Positions 6,472-13,103 of a stretch of 26,680 bases of DNA are shown here, in pieces. The stretch is from a virus. Both the position numbers and the translations under genes were made by a program. The first letter of the stretch is position 1. The number at the start of each line of letters is the position of its first letter. The notes under the pieces were generated by a model. The model worked only from the letters and a program-made list of their open reading frames with translations. It had not been told where the DNA came from and did no database searches. The stretch is taken from the IMG/VR virus record IMGVR_UViG_3300042691_010113, positions 1-26,680 of that record; one strand, written 5' to 3'.

Positions 6472-8228
6472 CGAATTGTCCTCCTGTATAGTTTAGATTC
6501 CCAAATGTGCCTGCATTGCGGAACGTGAGTGTTTGTTCCGGCAATGGTGCGCCATCCGCCGCGCCGCTGCCATACGTTGTAACCTAATTCGCGGCTCATT
6601 GCGTCAATTTCTTCGCGGCTGTAAAGTTTGTTTTCTTCCACAAGGAACTTACAAAAGTCACGGGAGGTATCGAGCAACAACGGCCCACCCACATCGGGGT
6701 TTTTCCCGTACTTGTAAAGCACGAATATTTCCGTATCAAGCCCGCCGCTGTCAGCGATGGAACGCGCCCCGCTGTCGGTGATTTTGATCTCCGTATTTGT
6801 CCACTCAATAAGCCGATTAGCCTGCATGGTTTTTAGGATGTTCGCTGCTTCAGTAGTGGTCAGCCGTGCGCCCTTTGCGAGTTCTTCAAGTGTTGCTTTT
6901 GGGTTGTCGCGAATCACCGCCACAAGGCGCAGTTCGGGGTTGGTCAGTTCGGCGAAAGTTTCAGGCAGTTCTTCAAAGTCAGCCGCGCTGCGTCCGTATT
7001 TGCGAAAAACCGCTTTGTCGGCTTCGTCGTTCCATCCGAAAGGGTTCTGAGCAGACATGGCCACGGGCTGTTCCACCTTTAAACCAAGGCTTTCGCGCAC
7101 CTCGTCACGTGTCATGATGCCCGCTGTGAACAACTGCACCGCGTCTTCGCCTGCCGGTTCTGCTGCAATGGTGTACAATTCGCCTTCCTGACCTGTGGCA
7201 TTGAACATCGTGGTCAGCACTTTGTCCATTTGGGTTCGTTTCGGCGCAACGTATGCCCTGTCGAAAACCTCATAAGCCTGTTTCAGTTCGTTGCGTCCAC
7301 CGAGTTCACCTGCTACGCGCACTCCGAACAACATTGGTGAAGTTACGCGGTGGGCATAGAAGATGTTATCGCGCACGGTTTCGGAGAGTTGCAGATATTG
7401 CTTGTCAAAATCCCCGGGCATCAAGTCCACCACCTGAAGCGGGTCTTCGCCCTTCTCCATCCAGCTAATAAGAACGCCGTTTGCGTTTTCTGTGCCTGTG
7501 GTGTTGGCTTTAAACTTGCGGTCAAACTCCGCCTTTATATCTTCGGTTGGCTCGCCTTTGAAAATCTGAATGATTTTGCCGAGGGAAAAGCCGTTGCTGA
7601 TGTTGTTGTAATGGAAATCGCTAATCTTCGTGTCAATTTCAATATACGTGCGGGCCGGGTACCAGTCAGGAAGAGGGTAAACGCCTTCGCCTGCGCGGTA
7701 TTGCTTGAACCACAATACCTGAGTACCGCCCGGTTTTTCCAGGTCGAAAGCGGGAAATTCCAAACGATCTTCGCGCTTGTCGTTCCAGTCATCCGAATAC
7801 CACACCTTCGATGCGTCCTTGTTCACCCTGCACTTATCGAATGGCAGATGATACCAGTACAGCACACGTGTTCCAGGTGCGTTCCAAATAGCCTGGAAAG
7901 CGAAGCCGCCGAAGTTTTCCAAATCCATCGCAGCCTTGTACTTAATGTCCTGCCACGATTCGTAAGGGTTCGCAATCTCAAGTGCTTTCTGTGCACCTAC
8001 CTTTTCGCCTACCGTACCTTCAACACGAACAGCCGTTTCTTTTCCCGCGATAAAGTGCGCCTTTTGGGTAACGATTGCGTTGTGAAGGGAACTGCTGTTG
8101 TATAGGTCAAGAATAACCGCTGGGAAGTTGTTCTTTTGCCCGTATTCGTACCACTCCTGCCCGCGTGCCTCTTTGAACTTAGGCGGGGGTTGAACGGCAA
8201 AATTTATCCTCTGAAATTCTACTTTCAT
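6468..8228 (-). CDS. portal protein with C-terminal extension
   Basis: A 586-residue protein. Residues 1-385 have the layout of phage portal proteins: an N-terminal clip and wing region (VILDLYNSSSLHNAIVTQKA, YWYHLPFDKCRVN) and a core with HRVTSPMLFGVRVAGELGGR followed by a long helix, the usual receptor for the DNA channel. Twelve copies would form the channel through which the terminase loads DNA. About 190 residues follow that most portals lack: a winged-helix-like segment (NPKATLEELAKGARLTTTEA, LKTMQANRLIEWTNTEIKI) and a terminal domain with DTSRDFCKFLVEENKLYS and an RGGW...PQCRHIW motif like the C-termini of minor head proteins. The gene overlaps both neighbours by four bases. Confidence 0.85.
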   Translation of the reverse strand: MKVEFQRINFAVQPPPKFKEARGQEWYEYGQKNNFPAVILDLYNSSSLHNAIVTQKAHFIAGKETAVRVEGTVGEKVGAQKALEIANPYESWQDIKYKAAMDLENFGGFAFQAIWNAPGTRVLYWYHLPFDKCRVNKDASKVWYSDDWNDKREDRLEFPAFDLEKPGGTQVLWFKQYRAGEGVYPLPDWYPARTYIEIDTKISDFHYNNISNGFSLGKIIQIFKGEPTEDIKAEFDRKFKANTTGTENANGVLISWMEKGEDPLQVVDLMPGDFDKQYLQLSETVRDNIFYAHRVTSPMLFGVRVAGELGGRNELKQAYEVFDRAYVAPKRTQMDKVLTTMFNATGQEGELYTIAAEPAGEDAVQLFTAGIMTRDEVRESLGLKVEQPVAMSAQNPFGWNDEADKAVFRKYGRSAADFEELPETFAELTNPELRLVAVIRDNPKATLEELAKGARLTTTEAANILKTMQANRLIEWTNTEIKITDSGARSIADSGGLDTEIFVLYKYGKNPDVGGPLLLDTSRDFCKFLVEENKLYSREEIDAMSRELGYNVWQRRGGWRTIAGTNTHVPQCRHIWESKLYRRTIR

Positions 8229-8539
8229 TTTATCTTCAATATGCCCGTTTCCACGGACTGGTTAGCTAAAGTTGGGTCTGTGTTACTGCTGCTGGACTGA
8301 GCGTAAATGGTGTATTCGTACTCTCCTTTTTCCCATGCGCCGCTTTGGCCGGTTGTGATGTTAAATTGATTGTACCTGGTGGGGAAGCTGCTCAAATCCG
8401 TGACGATTAAATTATAGGTGATGTCACGTTCTTCGCGGTTGTTCAATGACAGCAGGAAGTAATACGGAGGGTTTAACGTTACCTTTTCCGTGGCTGTCAC
8501 GTATAGCGTACTCAGTTGAGTGGTGTCAATTATGAGCAT
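8225..8539 (-). CDS. small beta-rich structural protein
   Basis: A 104-residue protein that looks like one beta-sandwich: alternating strands (YYFLLSLNNREERDITYNLI, FNITTGQSGAWEKGEYEYTI) and no cysteines, membrane segment or signal. The GEYEYTIYAQ pattern recalls Ig-like or decoration domains found in phage virions. It is the first gene of the portal-fibre-lysis run, starts four bases from the third copy of the 26-bp element, and overlaps the portal gene by four bases. A head-decoration or portal-associated role is inferred from position and fold type; no family is recognised. Confidence 0.7.
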   Translation of the reverse strand: MLIIDTTQLSTLYVTATEKVTLNPPYYFLLSLNNREERDITYNLIVTDLSSFPTRYNQFNITTGQSGAWEKGEYEYTIYAQSSSSNTDPTLANQSVETGILKIK

Positions 8540-8544
8540 TTACT

Positions 8545-8570
8545 TATAATGGGAAAAGTTGCTTTTTGTC
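8545..8570 (-). promoter_or_regulatory. 26-bp regulatory element, copy 3
   Basis: On the plus strand it begins TATAATGGGAAAAG and ends GCTTTTTGTC, with dyad AAAAG-TTG-CTTTT. It lies five bases before the ATG (8539) of the leftward gene and in the divergent gap with the rightward operon. It has the same length and fixed ends as the copies at 15372 and 21468. It is likely a late promoter or operator for the leftward transcript; effects on the rightward operon are also possible. Confidence 0.6.
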
Positions 8571-8582
8571 GTAACTTTGAAT

Positions 8583-9185
8583 ATGCGTTATCCGAAAAGT
8601 TGGAATGAAGTAAATTTAGCGCAACTGCATGAACTTGACCTGCTCCGGCAGCGAACTGACCTCGACCCCGAGGAAATCATGAACCAAATTCTTTCGGTTC
8701 TGAGTAATGAACATATCGAAAAAATTGAGGAGTTGCCGCACAACGAGCGCATCGCAGCCTATCGAAAGCTGACCTTCCTTAACGAGTACCCTTCAAAGAA
8801 GCCAAAGCGCAAAAGGTTTAAGTTGGGCGGTAAATGGTATCGCATCGTGACAAATCCAGCTGAGGTGAGTGCAGGCGAATACGCAACCTTGCAGGTGGTG
8901 GCAGCGGATGGAAAGTTCATACAGAATATGCCGCAGGTAATCGCCTGTCTGATGATAGAACAGGAGCGCAAATGGTTCAGATGGGTGGACGTAAGGTATG
9001 ATAAATCACGCAGTGCGCAAGAATTTCAACGTAAAGCAGCATTAGTCAGTCAGAAAATGCCTGTTGGGCAGGCGTACCCCTACGCGCTTTTTTTTTCGAA
9101 TCTCTTACCCGAATTATTGAAAGCTTCCCTCACCTTTTTCCAACAGCAGGAGAAGAAGCTGAGGAAGGAAGCAATGACTGGTTAG
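8583..9185 (+). CDS. tail assembly chaperone, short form (frame 0)
   Basis: A 200-residue protein starting at ATG 8583 (MRYPKSWNEVNLAQLHELDL); a TTG at 8559 would place the start inside the 26-bp element. It is soluble and mostly helical with a basic beta segment (KRKRFKLGGKWYRIVTNPAE) and a helix with VSAGEYATLQVV. This layout is seen in Bacteroidota phage proteins thought to be the lambda gpG counterpart. The chaperone coats the tape measure protein and recruits tail-tube subunits. Near its end a T run contains a slippery T TTT TTT (9089-9095), and the -1 frame beyond it is open to 9379. It is unusually placed, ahead of the terminase and on the strand opposite the tail genes. Confidence 0.7.
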   Translation: MRYPKSWNEVNLAQLHELDLLRQRTDLDPEEIMNQILSVLSNEHIEKIEELPHNERIAAYRKLTFLNEYPSKKPKRKRFKLGGKWYRIVTNPAEVSAGEYATLQVVAADGKFIQNMPQVIACLMIEQERKWFRWVDVRYDKSRSAQEFQRKAALVSQKMPVGQAYPYALFFSNLLPELLKASLTFFQQQEKKLRKEAMTG

Positions 9186-9379
9186 GAATGTTTTACAGAA
9201 TGGCCGGGAAAGACCTCACGAAGATGGACGCCGTCATGGCAATGCCCCTGATGGAGTTCTTCAATTATGCCGCCCTTCTGAAGACAATGGATAGGGATAG
9301 AGAAGATAGGTTGAATCGAGCGAGCAATGCTGGGCCTGAATTCTATATGGCTCAACTTATGTGGGAATTAAAGCAATGA
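8583..9379 (+). CDS. tail assembly chaperone, long form by -1 frameshift
   Basis: Reading frame 0 to the codon ending at base 9095 and then slipping back one base gives 171 + 94 = 265 residues ending at TGA 9377-9379. The -1 frame between the slip and the internal ATG at 9188 reads FESLTRIIESFPHLFPTAG and then EEAEEGSNDWLG with no stop, and the following part is helical (DLTKMDAVMAMPLMEFFNYA). This is the G/GT arrangement known from lambda and many tailed phages: two products with the same N-terminus in a fixed ratio. The last four bases (ATGA) overlap the terminase start. Treating 9188-9379 as a separate gene would miss the fusion. A sequencing error in the T run is the alternative. Confidence 0.7.
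9088..9096 (+). promoter_or_regulatory. slippery T run for -1 frameshifting
   Basis: Nine T in a row after GCGC. In frame 0 the codons are CTT TTT TTT TCG, so T TTT TTT at 9089-9095 is a perfect X XXY YYZ heptamer. Slipping back one base opens the frame to 9379. I see no clear downstream hairpin or pseudoknot. Transcriptional slippage on nine T could give the same products. Confidence 0.7.
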
Positions 9380-10560
9380 AGATAAAGTACCAACGCCCAC
9401 CCCTTGCGCCGTATCAAATCGCTATACTTGACAGCACGGCGCGTTATACCGTAACCGCTGCCAGCACGAAGGCTGGAAAGACCGCATCGCATATTGTATG
9501 GCTGTTTGAAAAGGCACTTCAGGGAAAGAAGGGGCAGTCCTTTTGGTGGGTTGCGCCTGTTTACGGTCAGGCAGAAATCGCGTTCAGGCGTTTTAAGCAG
9601 CAATGCTCTGAGCGGCTGTTCGATGCGAACGAAAGTAAATTAAGATTGACCTTGCCAACGGGCGCAATGATTGAATTTAAGTCAGCAGAAAAGCCCGACA
9701 ACCTTTATGGCGATGATGTGTACGCGGCTGTGTTTGATGAGTTCACACGCGCCAGGGAAGAAGCATGGTTTGCCCTTCGTTCCACGCTGACCAAAACCCG
9801 GGGGCAATGCAAGCTGATCGGGAACGTGAAAGGCAAAAAGAACTGGGGCTATCGTTTAGCAGAACGCGCAAGGCAGGGGGAGGACAATTACGAATTCCAC
9901 AAAATTACCGCTTGGGACGCGGTAAACGCTGGCATATTGGAACGCGAAGAAGTCGAACAGGCAGAACGTGACCTTCCCGCGCACGTCTTTAAGGAGTTGT
10001 ACCTCGCCGAACCCGCAGACGATGATTCAAACCCTTTCGGACTGGACCACATTCGCTCATGCATCGAACCTTTAGCGCAAGGCCCGGTTGAGTGGTACGG
10101 CATTGACCTTGCAAAATCCCGAGATTGGACCGTAATAATTGGACTAAATCAGTCCAAAAAGGTAGCCTTCTTTGAGCGTTTCCGGTTAGACTGGAAGGCA
10201 ACACGCGACACGGTGCAGCGAATTGTCGGGAGAACGCCTGCCGTAATTGACAGCACGGGTGTTGGCGACCCGATTGTCGAAGACTTGCAGCGCGTTTGCC
10301 CACGTATTCAGGGCTTCAAATACACCTCTACAAGTAAACAGCAAATCATGGAAGACCTGGCAGGCGCAATCCACGGGCGGGAAATCATTTTCCCGGACGG
10401 CCCGATAGTGGATGAACTGATGAACTTTGAATGGACGCACACAAGGACAGGCATAAGCTACAATGCTCCTGAAGGGCTGCATGATGACTGCGTGAACGGG
10501 CTTGCTTTGGCCCTGCATTGCAGCCGTGTAAACAAAAAGGGCCTATTTTTGCTGACATGA
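9376..10560 (+). CDS. terL: terminase large subunit
   Basis: A 394-residue motor-nuclease that packages DNA into the prohead through the portal. The start is ATG 9376, overlapping the chaperone stop by four bases (ATGA); a GTG at 9361 would extend it by five residues. ATPase motifs: an atypical Walker A S30-TKAGKT36, and Walker B AAVFDE at 117-122 with the catalytic glutamate E122. RNase-H-type nuclease acidic residues: D244 (YGIDLAKSRDW), D292 (VIDSTGVGD) and D370-D371 (HDDCVNGLALAL). The length is at the short end for the family. The small subunit gene lies about 14 kb to the right on the other strand, an unusual separation. Confidence 0.93.
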   Translation: MKIKYQRPPLAPYQIAILDSTARYTVTAASTKAGKTASHIVWLFEKALQGKKGQSFWWVAPVYGQAEIAFRRFKQQCSERLFDANESKLRLTLPTGAMIEFKSAEKPDNLYGDDVYAAVFDEFTRAREEAWFALRSTLTKTRGQCKLIGNVKGKKNWGYRLAERARQGEDNYEFHKITAWDAVNAGILEREEVEQAERDLPAHVFKELYLAEPADDDSNPFGLDHIRSCIEPLAQGPVEWYGIDLAKSRDWTVIIGLNQSKKVAFFERFRLDWKATRDTVQRIVGRTPAVIDSTGVGDPIVEDLQRVCPRIQGFKYTSTSKQQIMEDLAGAIHGREIIFPDGPIVDELMNFEWTHTRTGISYNAPEGLHDDCVNGLALALHCSRVNKKGLFLLT

Positions 10561-11195
10561 CACACACCAGCGAAACATACAACGTGGACTGCATGGAACT
10601 TATGGCGCAGTACCCTGATAAATACTTTGATTTGGCAGTTGTTGATCCTCCGTATGGGATAGGAATAATTAAAACAGAACTAGGGAATTACGGTATAAGG
10701 CCAAAAAACTTTACAGGAAGTATGGATAAAAGCTGTGGGTGGGATTTTGAAAGGCCAAGCAAAGAATATTTTATTGAATTGGATAGAATAGCTAAAAATT
10801 ACATTGTTTGGGGTGGTAATTATTTTATGGATTTGATACAAAAAGCATCTTCCTGTTGGTTGGTTTGGGATAAAAAAAATGGAGCAAGCTATTGGGCAGA
10901 TAGCGAATTGGCTTTTACAACTTTTAAAACTGCTACAAGGCTTTTTAGTAATACATCTGTAAAGAATAACCGCATCCACCCCACGCAAAAACCCGTTGCG
11001 CTTTACGATTGGATTTTTAAGAACTACGCGCAAGAAGGGCAGAAGATACTTGACACGCATTTAGGGTCAGGCAGCAGCAGGATTGCCGCGTGGAAGGCTA
11101 AACTAAACTTTGTCGGGTGCGAACTTGACACGGACTATTTCGGCGCACAAGAAAAAAGATTCGCGGAGTTCCGCAAGCAATTAACTATGTTTTGA
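10557..11195 (+). CDS. DNA methyltransferase (N6-adenine or N4-cytosine type)
   Basis: A 212-residue enzyme starting at ATG 10557, four bases overlapping the terminase stop. The catalytic DPPYG is at 30-34. HPTQKPVALYDWIFKNY precedes the SAM-binding DTHLGSG at 166-172, followed by FVGCELD. The order catalytic motif then SAM motif is that of the beta class, which methylates the amino group of adenine or cytosine. No restriction endonuclease is adjacent, so it is likely an orphan enzyme protecting phage DNA from host restriction or marking it for regulation. Bases of about 10621-10980 are AT-rich (about 35% GC by hand count), but both ends of the gene match the surroundings, suggesting recombination inside the gene. 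Confidence 0.88.
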   Translation: MTHTSETYNVDCMELMAQYPDKYFDLAVVDPPYGIGIIKTELGNYGIRPKNFTGSMDKSCGWDFERPSKEYFIELDRIAKNYIVWGGNYFMDLIQKASSCWLVWDKKNGASYWADSELAFTTFKTATRLFSNTSVKNNRIHPTQKPVALYDWIFKNYAQEGQKILDTHLGSGSSRIAAWKAKLNFVGCELDTDYFGAQEKRFAEFRKQLTMF

Positions 11196-11683
11196 AAACA
11201 CCTATTGAAATCCTCGCCTCCGAAACATGGCCGGAAATGGTCTGCAAGAAGTATAGCCCCGCGCATTGGAAAGACTTGCAGCAGGAGTTGTTTCTACTGA
11301 TTGCCACGGAGTTGAGCGACAAGGCAGCACGGGCGCAGGAGGCAGGGTACTTCGAGTTTTTTTACATCCGGTGCGCCGCGAACCTTTGCAAGCCGAACGG
11401 CACGTTAGGCAGCCTGAACATCGGAACAGATAGCATTGAGGGCTGGGATATTGCCGAGGAAGAAGACGAATTTAGGGAACGCAAAGAGGCTGATGTGCAG
11501 GAAAAGTTAGACGCGATTGCGATTGTTCAAAGCCGCGAGCCGTGGTATGAATCGAAGATGATGGAGTTGTACCTATCGGGAATGAGCATGAGGAAGATAC
11601 ACCGCTTGACGGGAATTGCCCTGAATGAGGTGAGCCGGGTAATTAATGACTTCCGGGCGAAGTGCCGCGAGGAATACTTTTAA
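11192..11683 (+). CDS. sigma-factor-like / helix-turn-helix protein
   Basis: A 163-residue protein. The start is TTG 11192, overlapping the methyltransferase stop (TTGA), the same spacing as the two upstream junctions; no early ATG is better placed. Residues 25-60 (HWKDLQQELFLLIATELSD, EFFYIRCAANL) resemble the core-binding helices of sigma-70 region 2. The end (MELYLSGMSMRKIHRLTGIA, LNEVSRVINDFRAKC) resembles region 4, a helix-turn-helix. The acidic middle is a linker. It may direct host RNA polymerase to phage late promoters, or be a terminase-linked DNA-binding protein. It ends convergently with the PAPS-reductase-like gene, their stops overlapping. The function is inference. Confidence 0.65.
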   Translation: MKTPIEILASETWPEMVCKKYSPAHWKDLQQELFLLIATELSDKAARAQEAGYFEFFYIRCAANLCKPNGTLGSLNIGTDSIEGWDIAEEEDEFRERKEADVQEKLDAIAIVQSREPWYESKMMELYLSGMSMRKIHRLTGIALNEVSRVINDFRAKCREEYF

Positions 11684-12438
11684 TCCGTATTGCAGAAACA
11701 TTCAAACGAAGGGTCGTTGTCGAATAGCTGCGGACTGATTTCAGCAACTTCGCGTATTTGCCGATATGTGATTTCTTTCTTAAATGTCGCGCCGCCTTGC
11801 TCGAATTGTTCCCACCATGCGAAGAGGTCTGGACGCTCACGGGCAATAGTTGCAAGTTTACCCTTGCCTTTTAGGAAGCATAAATCGCAATTCCCGTAAG
11901 GTTCTTTTAAATTCAGGTCAAAATCTTGCTTCGCCCAAAATTCCAATACATCCTTTTTAGACACTCGCCAATGCACCAGAGGGTAAATCGGTGTCATGTA
12001 TTCAGGGTGGTTCGCCAATTTTCCCCAGCGGCGTGGTTCATCGTGCCGTATTCCGATGAATGAATCCCACTCTTGAATGCCAATGCTTTGCAAGTACCGC
12101 CGCGCTGTTTGGATTTTCATCTGATTGGTGCAATACCGCATCATTTGATTGGGTAAAAAGTGCTTATTGTGCGCGATTAATTCAGCAAATGGCCGTCCGT
12201 CACGGCTCGCGGTGTCGTAGTTAACCACTTCAAAATTATTGCCGTATCTGTACTCTAACCACACGATGTTCAGGCCCCATCGTACATCGCATTCATTGAT
12301 AAAATCCAATGTCTGCGGCATTTCTTTGCCTGTGTTTTGAAACAAAACGAGATATTCGCCCGGCTGTTCTGTAATTAGCCTGTGCGTCATGTAGGCCGAT
12401 GTGCGGCCTCCTGAGAATTGAATTACGTTTGCGTGCAT
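11680..12438 (-). CDS. PAPS-reductase-family PP-loop protein
   Basis: A 252-residue protein starting at ATG 12438 (MHANVIQFSGGRTSAYMT). An upstream TTG at 12501 is rejected because the terminator and promoter elements lie between them. The PP-loop SGGRTS at 9-14 binds ATP or PAPS. RYCTNQMKIQTARRYL and the cysteines CDLC and FECFC near the C-terminus are typical of phage members of the phosphoadenosine phosphosulfate reductase family and of DndC-like relatives. The cysteines may bind an Fe-S cluster or zinc. Roles known for the family include sulfate-adduct reduction, DNA phosphorothioation and nucleotide activation; none can be picked here, and no dnd genes are seen. It has its own TATATTTG element and stands alone. 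Confidence 0.8.
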   Translation of the reverse strand: MHANVIQFSGGRTSAYMTHRLITEQPGEYLVLFQNTGKEMPQTLDFINECDVRWGLNIVWLEYRYGNNFEVVNYDTASRDGRPFAELIAHNKHFLPNQMMRYCTNQMKIQTARRYLQSIGIQEWDSFIGIRHDEPRRWGKLANHPEYMTPIYPLVHWRVSKKDVLEFWAKQDFDLNLKEPYGNCDLCFLKGKGKLATIARERPDLFAWWEQFEQGGATFKKEITYRQIREVAEISPQLFDNDPSFECFCNTD

Positions 12439-12445
12439 AGTGTTG

Positions 12446-12453
12446 CAAATATA
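12446..12453 (-). promoter_or_regulatory. Bacteroidota-type -7 element TATATTTG
   Basis: TATATTTG followed by CAACACT and then the ATG at 12438 on the minus strand. It matches the TAnnTTTG consensus. No good TTTG lies 19-21 bases upstream, and the spacing implies a nearly leaderless transcript, so it is a moderate call. It follows the terminator directly, as expected for a separate transcription unit. Confidence 0.5.
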
Positions 12454-12457
12454 AAGC

Positions 12458-12485
12458 AAAAAGGCCACCCCGAAGGGCAGCCTTT
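12458..12485 (-). terminator. intrinsic terminator after the major tail protein gene
   Basis: On the minus strand a hairpin AAAGGCTGCCC-TTCG-GGGTGGCCTTT (11 pairs, two of them G-U) with a stable TTCG loop runs straight into TTTTT. It ends the leftward transcript that carries the major tail protein gene. On the plus strand the hairpin has only a short T tract, so it works mainly leftward. Confidence 0.85.
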
Positions 12486-12514
12486 CCACACCATAACACA
12501 AAACGTTTACGAAG

Positions 12515-13030
12515 TTACGATATTCCGAGCGAAGTCAATACACCGCTCTGAACAATTTGGGGCGGTTCTTTTTCAGCGTGGGTGAAGGTCAGGTCGTAGC
12601 CAGTCATATCCCCGAGGGCAACGCCAGTCATAAAGCTGCCAGCAGTCATGTCCATGCCGCGAGCAAGGCCCATAGCCCAGTAATCGCCTGCATTTGTTTT
12701 CACGATAGCCACAAGACGGGCAACACTCAGCAACTTCACTTCATTGCGCTTCGCGGTGGACAGCTTGCGCAGCTTGATGTTCAGTTCCGCGCTGTTAAAC
12801 ACCGTGCCATTTTCCACACTTGGTGTAATGGTGTTGGTGAAAGAAGCAGTGTCTTTAGGCAGTTCGTATTTGAAGAACGCCTTGCCGCCATTAAGGGTCA
12901 GGGCAGACACTTCGCCAGAGGCAGAAGTGTAAGAGGAAACGCCCTCGTATTCGAGGAGCCATATTTTGTCTACGCCACCTACTGAATCTTTGCAGTCGTG
13001 GCTAAATCCGGTTGTTAGTATGCAACTCAT
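12515..13030 (-). CDS. probable major tail tube protein
   Basis: A 171-residue protein, beta-rich with a central helix (KLRKLSTAKRNEVKLLSVAR), in the size range of siphovirus tail-tube subunits. It contains FTNTITPSVENGTVFNS and a GLARGMDMTAGSFMTGVALG stretch. Proteins of this design occur next to the capsid gene in Bacteroidota phages and polymerise into the tail tube around the tape measure. It is separated from the capsid gene by a terminator and followed by another, which would allow strong expression from its own transcript. No clear TAnnTTTG promoter is visible in the 70 bases upstream. Assigned from size, fold type and neighbours. Confidence 0.75.
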   Translation of the reverse strand: MSCILTTGFSHDCKDSVGGVDKIWLLEYEGVSSYTSASGEVSALTLNGGKAFFKYELPKDTASFTNTITPSVENGTVFNSAELNIKLRKLSTAKRNEVKLLSVARLVAIVKTNAGDYWAMGLARGMDMTAGSFMTGVALGDMTGYDLTFTHAEKEPPQIVQSGVLTSLGIS

Positions 13031-13044
13031 GTCTTTTTCTTAGG

Positions 13045-13079
13045 GTTTAAAAAGAAAGGGCGGGCATTGTTACCCGCCC
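13045..13079 (-). terminator. intrinsic terminator after the capsid gene
   Basis: On the minus strand a hairpin GGGCGGG-TAACAATG-CCCGCCC (7 GC pairs, 13058-13079) is followed by TTTCTTTTTAAA. It lies 25 bases after the capsid stop. It would end most capsid transcripts, with read-through or a further start feeding the tail-tube gene. Confidence 0.8.
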
Positions 13080-13103
13080 CTTCGGTTAATGTTTCCTGTC
13101 TAA

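Noticed and set aside
7350-8105. A 251-codon plus-strand frame opposite the portal gene
   Set aside because: The portal protein is well supported, and the product of this frame has no motif and lacks a start context.
8572-8579. TAACTTTG as a -7 promoter box for the rightward operon
   Set aside because: It matches TAnnTTTG, but there is no -33 element at 19-21 bases, and it is only three bases from ATG 8583; kept as a possibility only.
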